A DNA stretch of 53,244 bases from Legionella sp. 515359 (lineage in GTDB: Bacteria; Pseudomonadota; Gammaproteobacteria; Legionellales; Legionellaceae): contig JAPCYN010000023.1 of the NCBI GenBank assembly GCA_025941565.1, positions 1-53,244 of the forward strand, written 5' to 3'. The notes beneath the pieces are model-generated. The model worked only from the letters and a program-made list of their open reading frames with translations, was not told the origin of the DNA and searched no databases. The position numbers were made by a program, and so were the translations under genes. The first letter of the stretch is position 1. Every line of letters starts with the position of its first letter. This document shows, in pieces, positions 9,027-18,405 of the stretch.

Positions 9027-9769
9027 TAATTCATTGATTCTAATAATGTTTCTGAAAACTCAGCATTGCTGTATACTTCTTGCACATCATCCAGATCTTC
9101 CAACATATCGATCAATTTCAACAGACTTTCCGCTGACTCATCATCAATAGGAACCAAGGTTTGTGCACGCATGGTTAAATGAGATTGCTCAATGTCTAGA
9201 CCCGCTTCGGTGAGTGCATTTAATACACTATGATACCCTTCAACAGGAGTAATCACTTCAATTTGACCTTCATCTACAGAAACATCACTGGCTCCGGCAT
9301 CTATGGCAATTTCCATAACCAGCTCTTCAGACTGTCCTGATGCCATGAGAATCTCTCCTTGATTGGTAAAGAGATAAGACACTGAACCATCTGTTCCCAA
9401 ATTACCACCATGCTTCGTAAATGCATGACGCACTTCGGATACAGTTCGGTTTTTATTATCCGATAAACAATCTACAAGAACCGCAATTCCGCCAGGTCCA
9501 TACCCCTCGTAACGCATGGCAACCATTGCTTCACCATCAAGTCCACCCACACCACGCTTGATGGCATTATCAATTGTATCGCGCTTCATATTCGCAGTAA
9601 GCGCTTTTTTAACTGCATCTCTTAATCTTGGATTGGAAGATTCATCTCCTCCGCCCATACGAGCAGCTACAGTAATCTCACGAATTAACTTAGTGAATAT
9701 TTTTCCGCGCTTTGCGTCTTGAACTCCTTTACGGAATTTAATATTTGCCCACTTACTATGACCTGCCAT
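9026..9769 (-). CDS. yebC: YebC/PmpR-family protein (ribosome-associated factor or regulator)
   Basis: A 247-residue member of the YebC/TACO1 family. It begins with the invariant [23 protein letters not shown] and continues with the [11 protein letters not shown].. and [23 protein letters not shown] signatures. Family members are described both as transcriptional regulators (PmpR in Pseudomonas) and as translation factors relieving stalls at proline runs; the sequence does not decide between these. It is the first gene of the ruv operon. A GAGGTAG-type ribosome-binding site precedes the ATG. Confidence 0.95.
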   Translation of the reverse strand: MAGHSKWANIKFRKGVQDAKRGKIFTKLIREITVAARMGGGDESSNPRLRDAVKKALTANMKRDTIDNAIKRGVGGLDGEAMVAMRYEGYGPGGIAVLVDCLSDNKNRTVSEVRHAFTKHGGNLGTDGSVSYLFTNQGEILMASGQSEELVMEIAIDAGASDVSVDEGQIEVITPVEGYHSVLNALTEAGLDIEQSHLTMRAQTLVPIDDESAESLLKLIDMLEDLDDVQEVYSNAEFSETLLESMN

Positions 9770-9921
9770 AATACTACCTCTAAATCTTATTTAATTTTGC
9801 ATAAATTATACATGCTCTTTTGTTAAAAAGAATAACCTATTGTGTATTTGGACTCGACATTTTTAACTTTTTTAGACTATAGTAGCCATCATCATTAAGT
9901 TTTAAGTTAGTGTAAAATAAT

Positions 9922-10010
9922 ACAGCTTGGGTGATGTGCAGCGGGACGTTGACAAGACACTTAGTTACTTAGGTAATGCATAGATATAATCCAGGTTTCG
10001 CTGGTTACTC
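9922..10010. repeat. degenerate copy of the dispersed palindromic repeat upstream of hmgA
   Basis: ACAGCTTGGGTGATGTGCAG at 9922 resembles the left end of the repeat family, and ATCCAGGTTTCGCTGGTTAC near 9990 a decayed right end. It fills most of the space between the divergent yebC and hmgA genes. Confidence 0.4.
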
Positions 10011-10042
10011 AATGAATCATAAACACCTAAAGGAGATCAACA

Positions 10043-11299
10043 GTGTATTTGCAGGGATTTGGTAATCATCATCAAACTGAAGCAGTTCCAGGCGCTTTAC
10101 CCAGTAGCCAAAATTCACCACAACACTGTAATTTGGGCCTTTATGCTGAACAATTAAGTGGAACAGCCTTTACTCGTCCAAGACATAATAATTTACGCAG
10201 CTGGCTTTACCGCATACTGCCTTCCGTTGTTCAAGGCACTTATCAAGCTTATGAAATGGAACTGTTCAAACCCTATCATGCAGAACAGTCACCTAATCCC
10301 ATGCGTTGGTCGCCTCTGGACCTCTTTAAAGAAGAGGATTTTGATTTTGTCGAAGGCCTGTTTCACCTTGCGGGGAGCCAACATGTGAATGCATATATGT
10401 ATCATTGCACCCGAAACATGCAAAATAAATATTTCGCCAATAACGATGGGGAAATGCTTTTTGTTCCTTACATGGGCGAGGTTAACTTACACACTGAGTT
10501 TGGGAAATTAAATATATGTCCCGGCATGATAGCGGTTATTCCGCGCGGCGTTAAATTCAAAATGGAACTCATTGGCCCTGAAACAAAAGGATACCTATGC
10601 GAAAACAGTGGTAGCCCACTTACTCTACCTCCATTAGGGGTCATAGGCGCGAATGGTTTAGCCAATCCACGACATTTTCAATATCCTGTTGCCGCATTTG
10701 AACAAGGCATTACTCAAGCGACCCTCATATGCAAGTATCAAAATAAATTATGGACAGCAAAATGCAATCACTCCCCACTTAACGTAGTAGCCTGGCATGG
10801 TAACTATGCACCTTATTGTTATGATTTAAGCTTGTTTAATACAATTAATACAGTAAGTTTTGATCACCCTGATCCTTCTATTTTTACCGTATTAACTTCA
10901 GAGAGTGATACACCCGGTATAGCCAATTTAGACTTCGTCATTTTTCCGCCTCGATGGATGGTTGCTGAACACACATTTAGACCTCCTTATTTCCACCGGA
11001 ATTACATGAACGAACTCATGGGCCTTGTCCGTGGTGAATATGACGCTAAAAAAGAAGGATTCACCCCCGGTGGAGTAAGTATTCATAATTGCATGACACC
11101 ACATGGACCGGATCAAATTAGTTATGAAAAAGCCGTGGCGCAAAAACTGGAGCCAGAACTTTATTTGAACACCTTGGCCTTTATGTTTGAAACCAGAGAC
11201 GTATGGCAGGTTACCGAGCAAGCCATGCGTATCCCACAGATGCAGAAAAATTATGTTGATTGCTGGCAAGGAATTAAAGCGAATTTTAAGTGTCCGTAA
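10043..11299 (+). CDS. hmgA: homogentisate 1,2-dioxygenase
   Basis: Non-haem iron enzyme that opens homogentisate to maleylacetoacetate in tyrosine degradation; its loss leads to pyomelanin accumulation. The 418 residues begin [13 protein letters not shown], typical of the family (YL.GFGN...SEA). The iron site is visible in [10 protein letters not shown] (His, then Glu six residues on) and in NCMTPHGPD (His). [20 protein letters not shown] is the conserved core. The start is GTG with a strong AGGAG seven bases upstream. The fumarylacetoacetase and maleylacetoacetate isomerase genes usually found alongside are not present here. Confidence 0.96.
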   Translation: MYLQGFGNHHQTEAVPGALPSSQNSPQHCNLGLYAEQLSGTAFTRPRHNNLRSWLYRILPSVVQGTYQAYEMELFKPYHAEQSPNPMRWSPLDLFKEEDFDFVEGLFHLAGSQHVNAYMYHCTRNMQNKYFANNDGEMLFVPYMGEVNLHTEFGKLNICPGMIAVIPRGVKFKMELIGPETKGYLCENSGSPLTLPPLGVIGANGLANPRHFQYPVAAFEQGITQATLICKYQNKLWTAKCNHSPLNVVAWHGNYAPYCYDLSLFNTINTVSFDHPDPSIFTVLTSESDTPGIANLDFVIFPPRWMVAEHTFRPPYFHRNYMNELMGLVRGEYDAKKEGFTPGGVSIHNCMTPHGPDQISYEKAVAQKLEPELYLNTLAFMFETRDVWQVTEQAMRIPQMQKNYVDCWQGIKANFKCP

Positions 11300-11301
11300 A
11301 C

Positions 11302-11392
11302 GCAGCCAGGGTGAAGCGCACCGGTACCCAGATTTTCTGGTCATGAATAAACATTTAAATCGCGGATTTCGCTGCGCTTCACCCAATCTACA
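11302..11392. repeat. full copy of the dispersed palindromic repeat
   Basis: The left arm GCAGCCAGGGTGAAGCGCA and the right arm TTTCGCTGCGCTTCACCCAA are inversely repeated across about 50 bases of less conserved DNA. The copy sits right after the hmgA stop. Short open frames reading through it are not credible genes. Confidence 0.7.
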
Positions 11393-11488
11393 AGATTCAA
11401 CTAAAAGCCTTAAATCCTTTATTTAAAGCGCAATCGATTTGATGGCTTGCTAACAACCACTCCCTATCCTTTTGCTTTTAATAAAAAA

Positions 11489-11549
11489 TTAGCCTGGTAA
11501 AACGAATAGAATACTGGAAATCCAAAGTCTTTCGTTTCAACCAGGCTAA
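11489..11549. terminator. long-stem terminator of rpoS (probably bidirectional)
   Basis: TTAGCCTGGT (11489-11498) pairs perfectly with ACCAGGCTAA (11540-11549). AAACGAA/TTCGTTT extends the stem inward. On the minus strand it is followed by a U-run (AATTTTTTATT), as expected for the end of rpoS. Confidence 0.8.
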
Positions 11550-11576
11550 AATAAGCAGTTCTTTGCAGTTAACAGC

Positions 11577-12599
11577 TTAAAACAAATCCTCCTGCGTTAA
11601 CCCCATTTTTTCCAACAAGCCACGCAATGTTTTTAATGCTTCGACCTGGATTTGACGAACACGCTCACGGGTCAAATCAATTTCCTTACCTACATCTTCA
11701 AGAGTTGCTTTTTCAAAACCTCTTAAACCAAATCTTCTTGCAATAACCTGCTGTTGATTTTCAGTCAATTTATCCAATAGGGATTCTATATGTAATCGTA
11801 AGTTTTCATTCGTTAAGAGCTCTGCAGGATTTACGCTGTTTTCATCAGCAATAGTATCCAATAATGATTTATTCTCATCAAAACCTATAGGCGTATCAAC
11901 AGAAGTCACCTTGTCATTCAATCCCAATAACTTTTGCACATCTTCCAAGGGCTTATCAACCATGTCAGCAATTTCTTCGGGAGAAGGTTCATGATCTAAT
12001 TTTTGTGTGAGCTGCCTTGCAGCCCTAAGATACACATTCAACTCTTTAACCACATGAATAGGTAAACGAATTGTTCGTGTTTGATTCATAATAGCACGTT
12101 CAATTGTTTGTCTAATCCACCATGTAGCATAGGTTGAAAATCGAAAACCACGTTTCGGATCGAATTTCTCAACTGACTTCATTAAACCTAAATTTCCTTC
12201 TTCAATTAAATCAAGAAGAGGTAAGCCACGATTAAGATAACGGCGTGAAATTTTAACGACCAGACGTAAATTGGATTCGATCATCTTTTTACGCGCAGCA
12301 ACATCTCCTTTTAAAGCAAGAGTTGCGTAATGCACTTCTTCCTCGGCACTAAGCAAAGGAGAAAATCCGATTTCGCTCAAATAGAGCTGGGTCGCATCCA
12401 TCATCTTTATTGCATTTTTGCCACGAAATGAAGGGAATGCATTGTCATCCGAAAAATCAGGAAGTTCGGGCTCTTCAACTTCACCTTTTTCAAGAAGAGA
12501 ATCAATGTCTTCCTCTATTAAGAGTGATTCATCGTCAGGTTCAGACCAATCTTCATCCTTAAGTTCCGGCTCTTTAATTGACTCATCGTCTTCGTGCAT
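11577..12599 (-). CDS. rpoS: RNA polymerase sigma factor RpoS
   Basis: Stationary-phase sigma factor of 340 residues. An acidic N-terminal tail (about 1-60) is followed by region 1.2 ([11 protein letters not shown]). Region 2 has [29 protein letters not shown] and the [11 protein letters not shown] element for -10 recognition and melting. Region 3 follows, and region 4 carries the helix-turn-helix [27 protein letters not shown]. It lies downstream of surE and nlpD in the usual order and orientation. In Legionella RpoS governs transmissive-phase traits. A TAGGTG ribosome-binding site lies six bases before the ATG. A promoter inside nlpD, as in enterobacteria, is plausible but was not located. 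Confidence 0.96.
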   Translation of the reverse strand: MHEDDESIKEPELKDEDWSEPDDESLLIEEDIDSLLEKGEVEEPELPDFSDDNAFPSFRGKNAIKMMDATQLYLSEIGFSPLLSAEEEVHYATLALKGDVAARKKMIESNLRLVVKISRRYLNRGLPLLDLIEEGNLGLMKSVEKFDPKRGFRFSTYATWWIRQTIERAIMNQTRTIRLPIHVVKELNVYLRAARQLTQKLDHEPSPEEIADMVDKPLEDVQKLLGLNDKVTSVDTPIGFDENKSLLDTIADENSVNPAELLTNENLRLHIESLLDKLTENQQQVIARRFGLRGFEKATLEDVGKEIDLTRERVRQIQVEALKTLRGLLEKMGLTQEDLF

Positions 12600-12694
12600 T
12601 ATTCACCTATAGTGTTAGTCATGTTACGAAATTTTTCCATAACTACATTATACTGCATAAAAAGATTATTGTTGCTATAACTACAAGCTATCTG

Positions 12695-13441
12695 TCAACC
12701 TTTTTGTAGATAATTCAATGGATTGACTGGTACCCCCGATTTTCTGATTTCAAAATGAACGCCTGAATACTTACGGTCGATAACACCCGCCTCTGCAATA
12801 ATTTGTCCTGCCTTCACATGCTGCCCTTCGGAAACCCTAATTCGTGCGTTATTACCATAAGCAGTTAAATATTCATAATTATGCTTAATGATAATCAAGT
12901 TACCATAACCTGCCAAACCACTTCCAGCATAGGCAACCACACCCCCTGCCGCTGCAATCACCTTCTCACCTTTTTTACATGCAATATTTATGCCTTTTTT
13001 GCCTTGCTCAGGAACAAAAGAGGTAACTACACGTCCGCTCACAGGCCATAGCCATCCCGAAGCAGACCGGGCATATCGATTTGCTGGTGAATAAATTACA
13101 GAAGGTCTTGCTGGAGGAGCAACATAATAATGTCTCATTGTGACAGGACGACGTGCTGTTTGTCTATGTCTAGGAACAATACCTTGCACGTTGATTACCT
13201 GCCCTACTCTTAAAGAATAAGGAGGATTAATATGATTTAAGCGAGCTAAGGTTCGATAATCAGTATCATAGCGAAATGCAATGGAGAACAGCGTATCCCC
13301 ACGTCTTACACTATATATTTTTTGATTACGGAAATAAGGATTCCATTTTAACTCTGTAACAGGAGCTAAATTATTGCCACAACCAACTAAGGTTACAATG
13401 AGAAAAAGACATAAAAATCTTTTGCAAAATGTGACTATCAT
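12695..13441 (-). CDS. nlpD: NlpD-like LysM/LytM-domain lipoprotein (divisome amidase activator)
   Basis: A 248-residue lipoprotein. The signal peptide ends in the lipobox LVGC. A single LysM module (about 43-90, SVRRGDTLFSIAFRYDTDYRTL) binds peptidoglycan. The C-terminal M23/LytM domain (about 130-245) has KKGINIACKKGEKVIAAAGGVV and HFEIRKSGVPVNPLNYL. Metal ligands of active M23 peptidases are degenerate: KGINI replaces KGxDI, and GVHFE replaces HxH. This is as expected for NlpD-type activators of amidases rather than enzymes. It sits between surE and rpoS. A GAGGTAA ribosome-binding site precedes the ATG. Confidence 0.93.
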   Translation of the reverse strand: MIVTFCKRFLCLFLIVTLVGCGNNLAPVTELKWNPYFRNQKIYSVRRGDTLFSIAFRYDTDYRTLARLNHINPPYSLRVGQVINVQGIVPRHRQTARRPVTMRHYYVAPPARPSVIYSPANRYARSASGWLWPVSGRVVTSFVPEQGKKGINIACKKGEKVIAAAGGVVAYAGSGLAGYGNLIIIKHNYEYLTAYGNNARIRVSEGQHVKAGQIIAEAGVIDRKYSGVHFEIRKSGVPVNPLNYLQKG

Positions 13442-13463
13442 TTATTACCTCAAACAAATCGTT

Positions 13464-14219
13464 TTATTGAATGTGGATCTCATCGAGCCAATTGGCTAAT
13501 TGATCGAACATTTTGTAATTCGTCATATCCAAATGAAGTGGTGTGATTGAAACATATCCCTCGCTTATCGCGTAAAAATCTGTACCAGGGCCTGCATCAG
13601 CTTCTGCCCCGGGCAAACCAATCCAATAGATCGGCCGTCCCCTGGGATCCTGATCTTTTACAACAGGCTCAGCGCCATGTCGGGTTCCTAATCGAGTAAC
13701 TTGCATCCCTTTTATTTTATCCAAAGGCATATCAGGAACATTAATATTTAAAATAGTTTGAGAAGGAAGACGGTGACTACTTAATTGCATCACCAATTGT
13801 TTGGCAATAATTGCTGCGGTATCATAATGCTGGATGTTATCTCCTACCATAGAAATCGCAAGCGCAGGCAACCCTAAATAACGACCTTCCATTGCGGCAG
13901 CTACAGTACCTGAATAAAGAATATCATCACCTAAGTTAGCACCTTCATTAATTCCGGAAACAACCATGTCAAATTCAGTATCTAAAAACCCCGTTACTGC
14001 CAAATGCACGCAATCAGTTGGGGTGCCTTCAACGCTATAATAACCATTATCCAATTTTTTGACTTTTATAGGCCGTGACAAAGTCAACGAATTGCTTGCT
14101 CCACTTCGGTTTCTATCTGGAGCAACTACCTCGATATCAACAAAAGTTGATAGCGCGTTGGCTAATCGATTAATTCCAGGTGCAAAAACCCCATCATCAT
14201 TACTTATTAGTACTCTCAT
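13464..14219 (-). CDS. surE: 5'/3'-nucleotidase SurE
   Basis: Metal-dependent survival-protein phosphatase acting on nucleoside monophosphates, 251 residues. The N-terminal [16 protein letters not shown] motif provides the two metal-binding Asp residues. [26 protein letters not shown] and [25 protein letters not shown] complete the active-site signature. It belongs to the surE-nlpD-rpoS stationary-phase cluster. Its ATG follows the lipoprotein stop by only three bases, so the upstream lipoprotein gene is probably part of the same transcript. The pcm gene found here in other bacteria is absent. Confidence 0.96.
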   Translation of the reverse strand: MRVLISNDDGVFAPGINRLANALSTFVDIEVVAPDRNRSGASNSLTLSRPIKVKKLDNGYYSVEGTPTDCVHLAVTGFLDTEFDMVVSGINEGANLGDDILYSGTVAAAMEGRYLGLPALAISMVGDNIQHYDTAAIIAKQLVMQLSSHRLPSQTILNINVPDMPLDKIKGMQVTRLGTRHGAEPVVKDQDPRGRPIYWIGLPGAEADAGPGTDFYAISEGYVSITPLHLDMTNYKMFDQLANWLDEIHIQ

Positions 14220-14222
14220 CTT

Positions 14223-14603
14223 TTAACTCATAGGTGATTCAAACCATCTAACCACTGCTAAATGATCAGCCAAGTCACGTCTGTTCTGAGTTAAATTGGC
14301 TTGTAAATTTGCATTATCATCCTCAGTTTTTAATTGTGCTTGTTCTTTAACAATCGTCTCTTGCAAAGCCATAATTCTTTTTCCAAAACCTTGGGGACTG
14401 AGTTGTAATTGGTACGCCAGTTTATTCATACGATTGGCAAGAGCTTCCAATTCCTCACAGGTCAAGCCCTGTGATTGTCTTTTAGGACAAGCTTTTATTG
14501 CTTGTTGCAATTCATTGGGATGCGATGTGTAATAATGTTCATTTTTCGCTGAGCAAGACGTTAATCCTAAAATAACGAATAGTATTACCAAACATTTATT
14601 CAT
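14223..14603 (-). CDS. small coiled-coil lipoprotein
   Basis: A 126-residue predicted lipoprotein. The hydrophobic leader ends in the lipobox LTSC at about residues 16-19. The mature part is helical and charged. Two further Cys residues sit in ACPKRQSQGLTCEELE, possibly disulfide bonded, and a probable coiled coil spans about 60-115. The ATG at 14603 is preferred over the upstream TTG at 14609 because AGGTTGAG then has proper spacing. It is apparently the first gene of the surE-nlpD-rpoS group. No specific function is recognised. Confidence 0.7.
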   Translation of the reverse strand: MNKCLVILFVILGLTSCSAKNEHYYTSHPNELQQAIKACPKRQSQGLTCEELEALANRMNKLAYQLQLSPQGFGKRIMALQETIVKEQAQLKTEDDNANLQANLTQNRRDLADHLAVVRWFESPMS

Positions 14604-14677
14604 ACTCAACCTATTGTAAACTACAAAAAACCGATATTATCATTACACAACTGCTAACGCCATCTTATGAGATAACC

Positions 14678-16396
14678 ATGCTTGATTTTAAATTGCTACG
14701 TGATCCACAAACAGGAGAACAATCTATTGAAACTTCACTTTGTGGCAAACCCCTTCTTACCACCCCCCAATTAAACAAAGGTACAGCATTCACAAACGAA
14801 GAAAGAAAAGAATTCGGCTTGTTGGGAAAGCTACCTCACCGGGTTGAAACACTGGATGAACAAGTCAAACGCGCCTATTTGCAATATTCCAGTTATACAA
14901 CACGATTACAACAAAATATTTATTTAAATAACTTGCATGATAAGAATCAGATTTTATTCTATAAATTAATCAACCGTCATTTAGGTGAAATGTTGCCTAC
15001 GATATATACCCCCATAGTAGGAACCGCGGTAAAACGTTTCAGTCATGAGTACAGACAACCTCGTGGCTTATATATTTCCCATTCCGATAAAAATCAAATC
15101 GAGGAAATTTTAAAAAATCGTTCCAATCCGGAAATCGATGTGATTGTCGTTACTGATGGCGAAGGAGTCTTGGGTATTGGTGATCAAGGGATCGGGGGGA
15201 TGGATATTCCTGTTGCTAAATTAATGGTCTACTGTTTATGCGGTGGCATAGAGCCGACTCGTACCTTACCGGTATTTCTTGATGTAGGTACAAACAATCA
15301 GGAACTCCTCAATGATCCTATGTACCTAGGTTGTCGCCATCCACGTATCAACCCCGCTGCATATGACGACTTCATCTCCACTTTTGTTCACGAAATCCAC
15401 AAACAATTTCCCAATGCATTTTTACACTGGGAAGATTTTGGCCGCGGCAATGCACGACGTATTCTGGAAAAATTCCAAGATCAATTATGTACTTTTAACG
15501 ATGACATTCAAGGTACTGGTGCCGTAACCTTGGCTGCTTTATTAGCAGCCTGTGATGTAACCGGATCAAAACTGCATGAACAGCGTATTGTTGTTTTTGG
15601 TGCCGGCTCAGCAGGAACGGGTATTAGCGATCAGATTATTGATGCAATGGTGCGCGAAGGGATTAGTCCTGAGGAAGCGTATCAACGCTTTTGGCTCATT
15701 GATCGCCAGGGATTATTGCTCAACACTGACCCAGATCTTACTGAAGCACAAAAATTCTATGCTCGTGATCCTAAAGAAATAAAGAAATGGGCCATTAATG
15801 AAAAACAACATCCCTCGCTTACTGATACCGTAAGGCATGTTAAACCTACTGTTCTTATAGGGTGTTCTGCACAACCAGGAGCTTTCTCTCAGGACATCAT
15901 TGAGACCATGTCGGTCAATTGCGAACGTCCTATCATTTTTCCATTATCTAATCCAGATGAAAAATGCGAAGCAAAACCAGCAGACATCTTAATCTGGAGT
16001 CAGGGAAGAGCTTTGATTGCTACAGGTACCGCCTTTCCCGAAGTTGAATATCACAATCGTATGGTGCAAATTGCTCAATGCAATAATGCATTAGTCTTTC
16101 CTGGAATAGGACTCGGAGTACTCGCTGTGAACGCAGCGAAATTAACCAAAGAAATGATCCTGGCTGCCGCGCATGCTTTATGCAAATTCGCGCCAAGCAA
16201 AAAAGAAAGTTACCTCCCCTTATTACCTTCTTTGGATAATGCACAAACTGTTGCTAAGGAAATTGCCATCGCTGTAGCACGTTGTGCTATCGATTCAGGA
16301 CTCGCGCAAAAAAATAAGGATGCGGATTTGGAAAAACTGGTAGCAGATATGTTTTGGGAACCAAGGTATTTGCCATTTAAGTTTAAAAAAGTCTGA
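14678..16396 (+). CDS. malate dehydrogenase (oxaloacetate-decarboxylating), malic enzyme
   Basis: Decarboxylates malate to pyruvate with reduction of NAD(P). The 572 residues match the long bacterial/eukaryotic-type malic enzymes (E. coli MaeA is about 565). Motifs in order: MLPTIYTPIVGTAVKRFSHE, the catalytic-Tyr region; VIVVTDGEGVLGIGDQGIGGM, the substrate and metal site; CTFNDDIQGTGAVTLAALL, with the metal-binding Asp pair; and the nucleotide-binding VFGAGSAGTGIS. NAD preference is likely from the subclass but is not proven by the sequence. It is transcribed alone and ends at a strong bidirectional hairpin. Confidence 0.93.
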   Translation: MLDFKLLRDPQTGEQSIETSLCGKPLLTTPQLNKGTAFTNEERKEFGLLGKLPHRVETLDEQVKRAYLQYSSYTTRLQQNIYLNNLHDKNQILFYKLINRHLGEMLPTIYTPIVGTAVKRFSHEYRQPRGLYISHSDKNQIEEILKNRSNPEIDVIVVTDGEGVLGIGDQGIGGMDIPVAKLMVYCLCGGIEPTRTLPVFLDVGTNNQELLNDPMYLGCRHPRINPAAYDDFISTFVHEIHKQFPNAFLHWEDFGRGNARRILEKFQDQLCTFNDDIQGTGAVTLAALLAACDVTGSKLHEQRIVVFGAGSAGTGISDQIIDAMVREGISPEEAYQRFWLIDRQGLLLNTDPDLTEAQKFYARDPKEIKKWAINEKQHPSLTDTVRHVKPTVLIGCSAQPGAFSQDIIETMSVNCERPIIFPLSNPDEKCEAKPADILIWSQGRALIATGTAFPEVEYHNRMVQIAQCNNALVFPGIGLGVLAVNAAKLTKEMILAAAHALCKFAPSKKESYLPLLPSLDNAQTVAKEIAIAVARCAIDSGLAQKNKDADLEKLVADMFWEPRYLPFKFKKV

Positions 16397-16416
16397 TGAA
16401 TGTTCCAAGCCAAAAA

Positions 16417-16449
16417 CAGTGTAGCCTGGGTGAAGCCCAGGTTACACTG
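16417..16449. terminator. bidirectional terminator, short repeat-type hairpin
   Basis: CAGTGTAGCCTGGG (16417-16430) pairs with CCCAGGTTACACTG (16436-16449), 14 base pairs with one G-U wobble and a five-base loop. GATTTTAATTT follows on one side and, on the minus strand, TTTTTGG on the other. It separates convergent genes. Confidence 0.85.
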
Positions 16450-16454
16450 CGATT

Positions 16455-16829
16455 TTAATTTCCATCTGTTTTTATAAAGTTTACTTTGATACTTTTCAAG
16501 GTTGCGGTATCAGGTTCCCAGGAACGAGCATATTTAAGTACGATTACGGTACTGTCAGGATAACTTTTCCCTTTCTGTCGTGCAAAAGTGAAATGCATTT
16601 GCCCCCCGGCACCGATAAGATTAGTCTTTGGTCTTTCATAAGCACTGCTACGAAGTGTTAATAAGTCATTATCAAAGCGTACAACCGACCATTGAAATCC
16701 TGTAGTTGGATTTGCAGGCAAAGTCACTATAAAACTTGGATCATTCACATTAACATTCATGGTTAAATTATCATCTGCATGGATCATCATTGAAAAACTA
16801 AGAAGCAATAAACCAAGTACTGTTTTCAT
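16455..16829 (-). CDS. chagasin-like (family I42) cysteine protease inhibitor, secreted
   Basis: A 124-residue exported protein with a signal peptide (about 1-20, ending IHA-D). It shows the three inhibitory loops of the I42/chagasin family: LPANPTTGFQW (the NPTTG loop), GAGGQ (the GxGG loop) and the YARSWEP region that corresponds to RPW. I42 proteins block papain-like cysteine proteases. In an intracellular bacterium this could target a host lysosomal or bacterial protease; that is inference. The ATG at 16829 with GGAG seven bases upstream is chosen over a TTG at 16835. Confidence 0.8.
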   Translation of the reverse strand: MKTVLGLLLLSFSMMIHADDNLTMNVNVNDPSFIVTLPANPTTGFQWSVVRFDNDLLTLRSSAYERPKTNLIGAGGQMHFTFARQKGKSYPDSTVIVLKYARSWEPDTATLKSIKVNFIKTDGN

Positions 16830-17157
16830 TAACAAGCTCCTTTTGCATATTCTACAATCAGTTTAGCCTATTTCATCAGATACTGTTATCTTACTCCTGT
16901 GCCGTAGCGTGTCAAAAATGTGATTCGGTAAAAGTAATCAAAATCGAAAAATGATCTGAATAAGGTTAACTCATTGACTGTGCTAATTGGGTGTGACCTC
17001 GCATTAATGTATGAGTTTTCAAGAGTGAAGCCTTCTACCATGAGTTGTTATTTTAATACGAGTTGACTCATTAGAACTCAATTGCTCTATTACTATCTGA
17101 TTGATTCAATTATAATTTTTCCCAAATCAATTTCACAGCAATAGTAAGGCGAAAAGT
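16830..17157. other. 328-bp divergent intergenic region
   Basis: This AT-rich stretch contains the start signals of the chagasin-like gene (minus) and of the effector-like gene at 17158 (plus). A TATAAT at 17111-17116 lies about 40 bases before the latter, with AAGGCG as its ribosome-binding site. No repeat copy, RNA gene or coding frame is apparent, and no tandem PmrA-type site was found. Confidence 0.5.
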
Positions 17158-18087
17158 ATGCAAGACAAATTTGAATTATCTGATGAATTATTACCACTAG
17201 AAATCCATTATGGAGTAGGACAACGTTCTTCAAACTCTGATTTATTAAATTTTGCATTAACATCTACAGAACATTTAAAGTTATTTAAACCCATGTTGGA
17301 TGTCCGTAAATTCTTAGGTCATGTAGTACGTGGCGAGCATGAAGCGGTCAAGGCGCTGTTAGCAAAGGATATGAGTTTAATGGGTAAAAGAGCTAGGGTG
17401 ACTGATTGCTCGGGGCGAACCTTTGAACATATTAGTGCCTTTGAATATGCGCTTTGGGCTTTGGATAAACACATGTGGACAATGATGCTTGAGTGCATCC
17501 CCAAAAATGAAGAAGGTAAAAAGGTATTAGCAAAATTGCTGTCTCAATATGACCAAGTCAATACCGAAGAGGTCACTTATAGGCTTCATGGAAAAACAAT
17601 TACTGAAAAGCATTTTGATTTTGCAAACACGATTATTAAAGAACTGAAAACGCAAGTTGATTCGTTAAAATCACCCAAAACTAAAAATTGGAATGCCATT
17701 GATAAGCAATGGAACGAGGGTGTTGGCGGCGCCCAAAAGCTCCTGCCTATGCATGTTGTTGATGAGTACTGCTCTAATGAGCCTTTTTATCCTGTGCCCA
17801 AGTTTACCGCACGACCAAAATCATCAAAACAATTTTATAATTACACAACCCAAAAAAATGAAAGTTGGTTTAGTCTGGATTCTAGGTTAGGGGTTGATTT
17901 TGCAATATATAAAGGACCCGTGGTTGCCACACGAACGTCGGGCGCCGCGCCATTAAAGCGTGTATTGCGCGATTTGGATGTCATGACGGAATTATGTGAA
18001 GTAAGAAAAAAGGAGTTTGCCAGTCTCAAACCACTACTTGAAAAACAGATGACTGTTAATAATCAACCCCAGGTTTTTCAAATGTGA
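17158..18087 (+). CDS. effector-like protein with F-box-like and ankyrin-like N-terminus (paralogue 1)
   Basis: A 309-residue soluble protein without a signal peptide. The N-terminus (about 9-50: LSDELLPLEI, then LLNFALTSTEHLKLF) has the spacing of an F-box-like helix set. An ankyrin-like unit follows (about 53-105: VVRGEHEAVKALLAKD, VTDCSGRTFEHISAFEYALWALD). The C-terminal half is shared with the gene at 29991-30935, including VTY.L.G...TE.H.DFA, GG.Q.L.P.HVV.YC and FYN.TT.K.ESW. This combination is common in Legionella Dot/Icm substrates, so a translocated effector is plausible. There is no proof of translocation. It is a monocistronic gene flanked by unrelated genes. Confidence 0.65.
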   Translation: MQDKFELSDELLPLEIHYGVGQRSSNSDLLNFALTSTEHLKLFKPMLDVRKFLGHVVRGEHEAVKALLAKDMSLMGKRARVTDCSGRTFEHISAFEYALWALDKHMWTMMLECIPKNEEGKKVLAKLLSQYDQVNTEEVTYRLHGKTITEKHFDFANTIIKELKTQVDSLKSPKTKNWNAIDKQWNEGVGGAQKLLPMHVVDEYCSNEPFYPVPKFTARPKSSKQFYNYTTQKNESWFSLDSRLGVDFAIYKGPVVATRTSGAAPLKRVLRDLDVMTELCEVRKKEFASLKPLLEKQMTVNNQPQVFQM

Positions 18088-18133
18088 CCGATTCGACAGG
18101 ATGTCGATGAAAAAGCCTGTGTCACAGTGGTGT

Positions 18134-18158
18134 TATCCAGAGGTTGCGTCTCTGGATA
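18134..18158. other. perfect stem-loop after the effector-like gene
   Basis: TATCCAGAG (18134-18142) pairs perfectly with CTCTGGATA (18150-18158) around a seven-base loop. No U-run follows, so it is either a weak terminator or a remnant of a mobile repeat. Confidence 0.45.
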
Positions 18159-18286
18159 TCCTCGACTCATTGATGATGAGAGATAGACCAGCGCTTCATA
18201 CTTTGTTTCTATCCTTGTTCAATCCAAGAATCCGTCCATTTATCTGTTTTATTGCATTAAACAAGTAATAACCAATACTCTGAAAC

Positions 18287-18314
18287 TTGACTGCCAAGTC
18301 AGGTGTTATATCAT
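18287..18314 (+). promoter_or_regulatory. sigma-70-type promoter for the small membrane protein gene
   Basis: TTGACT (18287-18292) and TATCAT (18309-18314) are separated by 16 bases and lie about 90 bases before the coding start. Confidence 0.55.
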
Positions 18315-18405
18315 CGCCATTTTAAAACGGATTTGTAGTATTTGATATGGCTGAAGTGATTGCTGTAAGTGGTGATGAATGAGCACGAAATCAAGAGAGG
18401 ATTTT

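Noticed and set aside
11187-11426. Open frame overlapping the hmgA end and running through the repeat copy
   Set aside because: It reads mostly through the palindromic repeat, lacks a ribosome-binding site and resembles no protein.
16830-17157. PmrA-type sites (cTTAATatT tandem) upstream of the effector-like genes
   Set aside because: Single AT-rich partial matches occur here and upstream of 20943, 26414 and 32287, but no tandem pair with correct spacing, so no site is claimed.
18088-18133. CGACAGGATGTCG palindrome after effector-like paralogue 1
   Set aside because: Too short and without a U-run or second copy to support a terminator or site-specific element.
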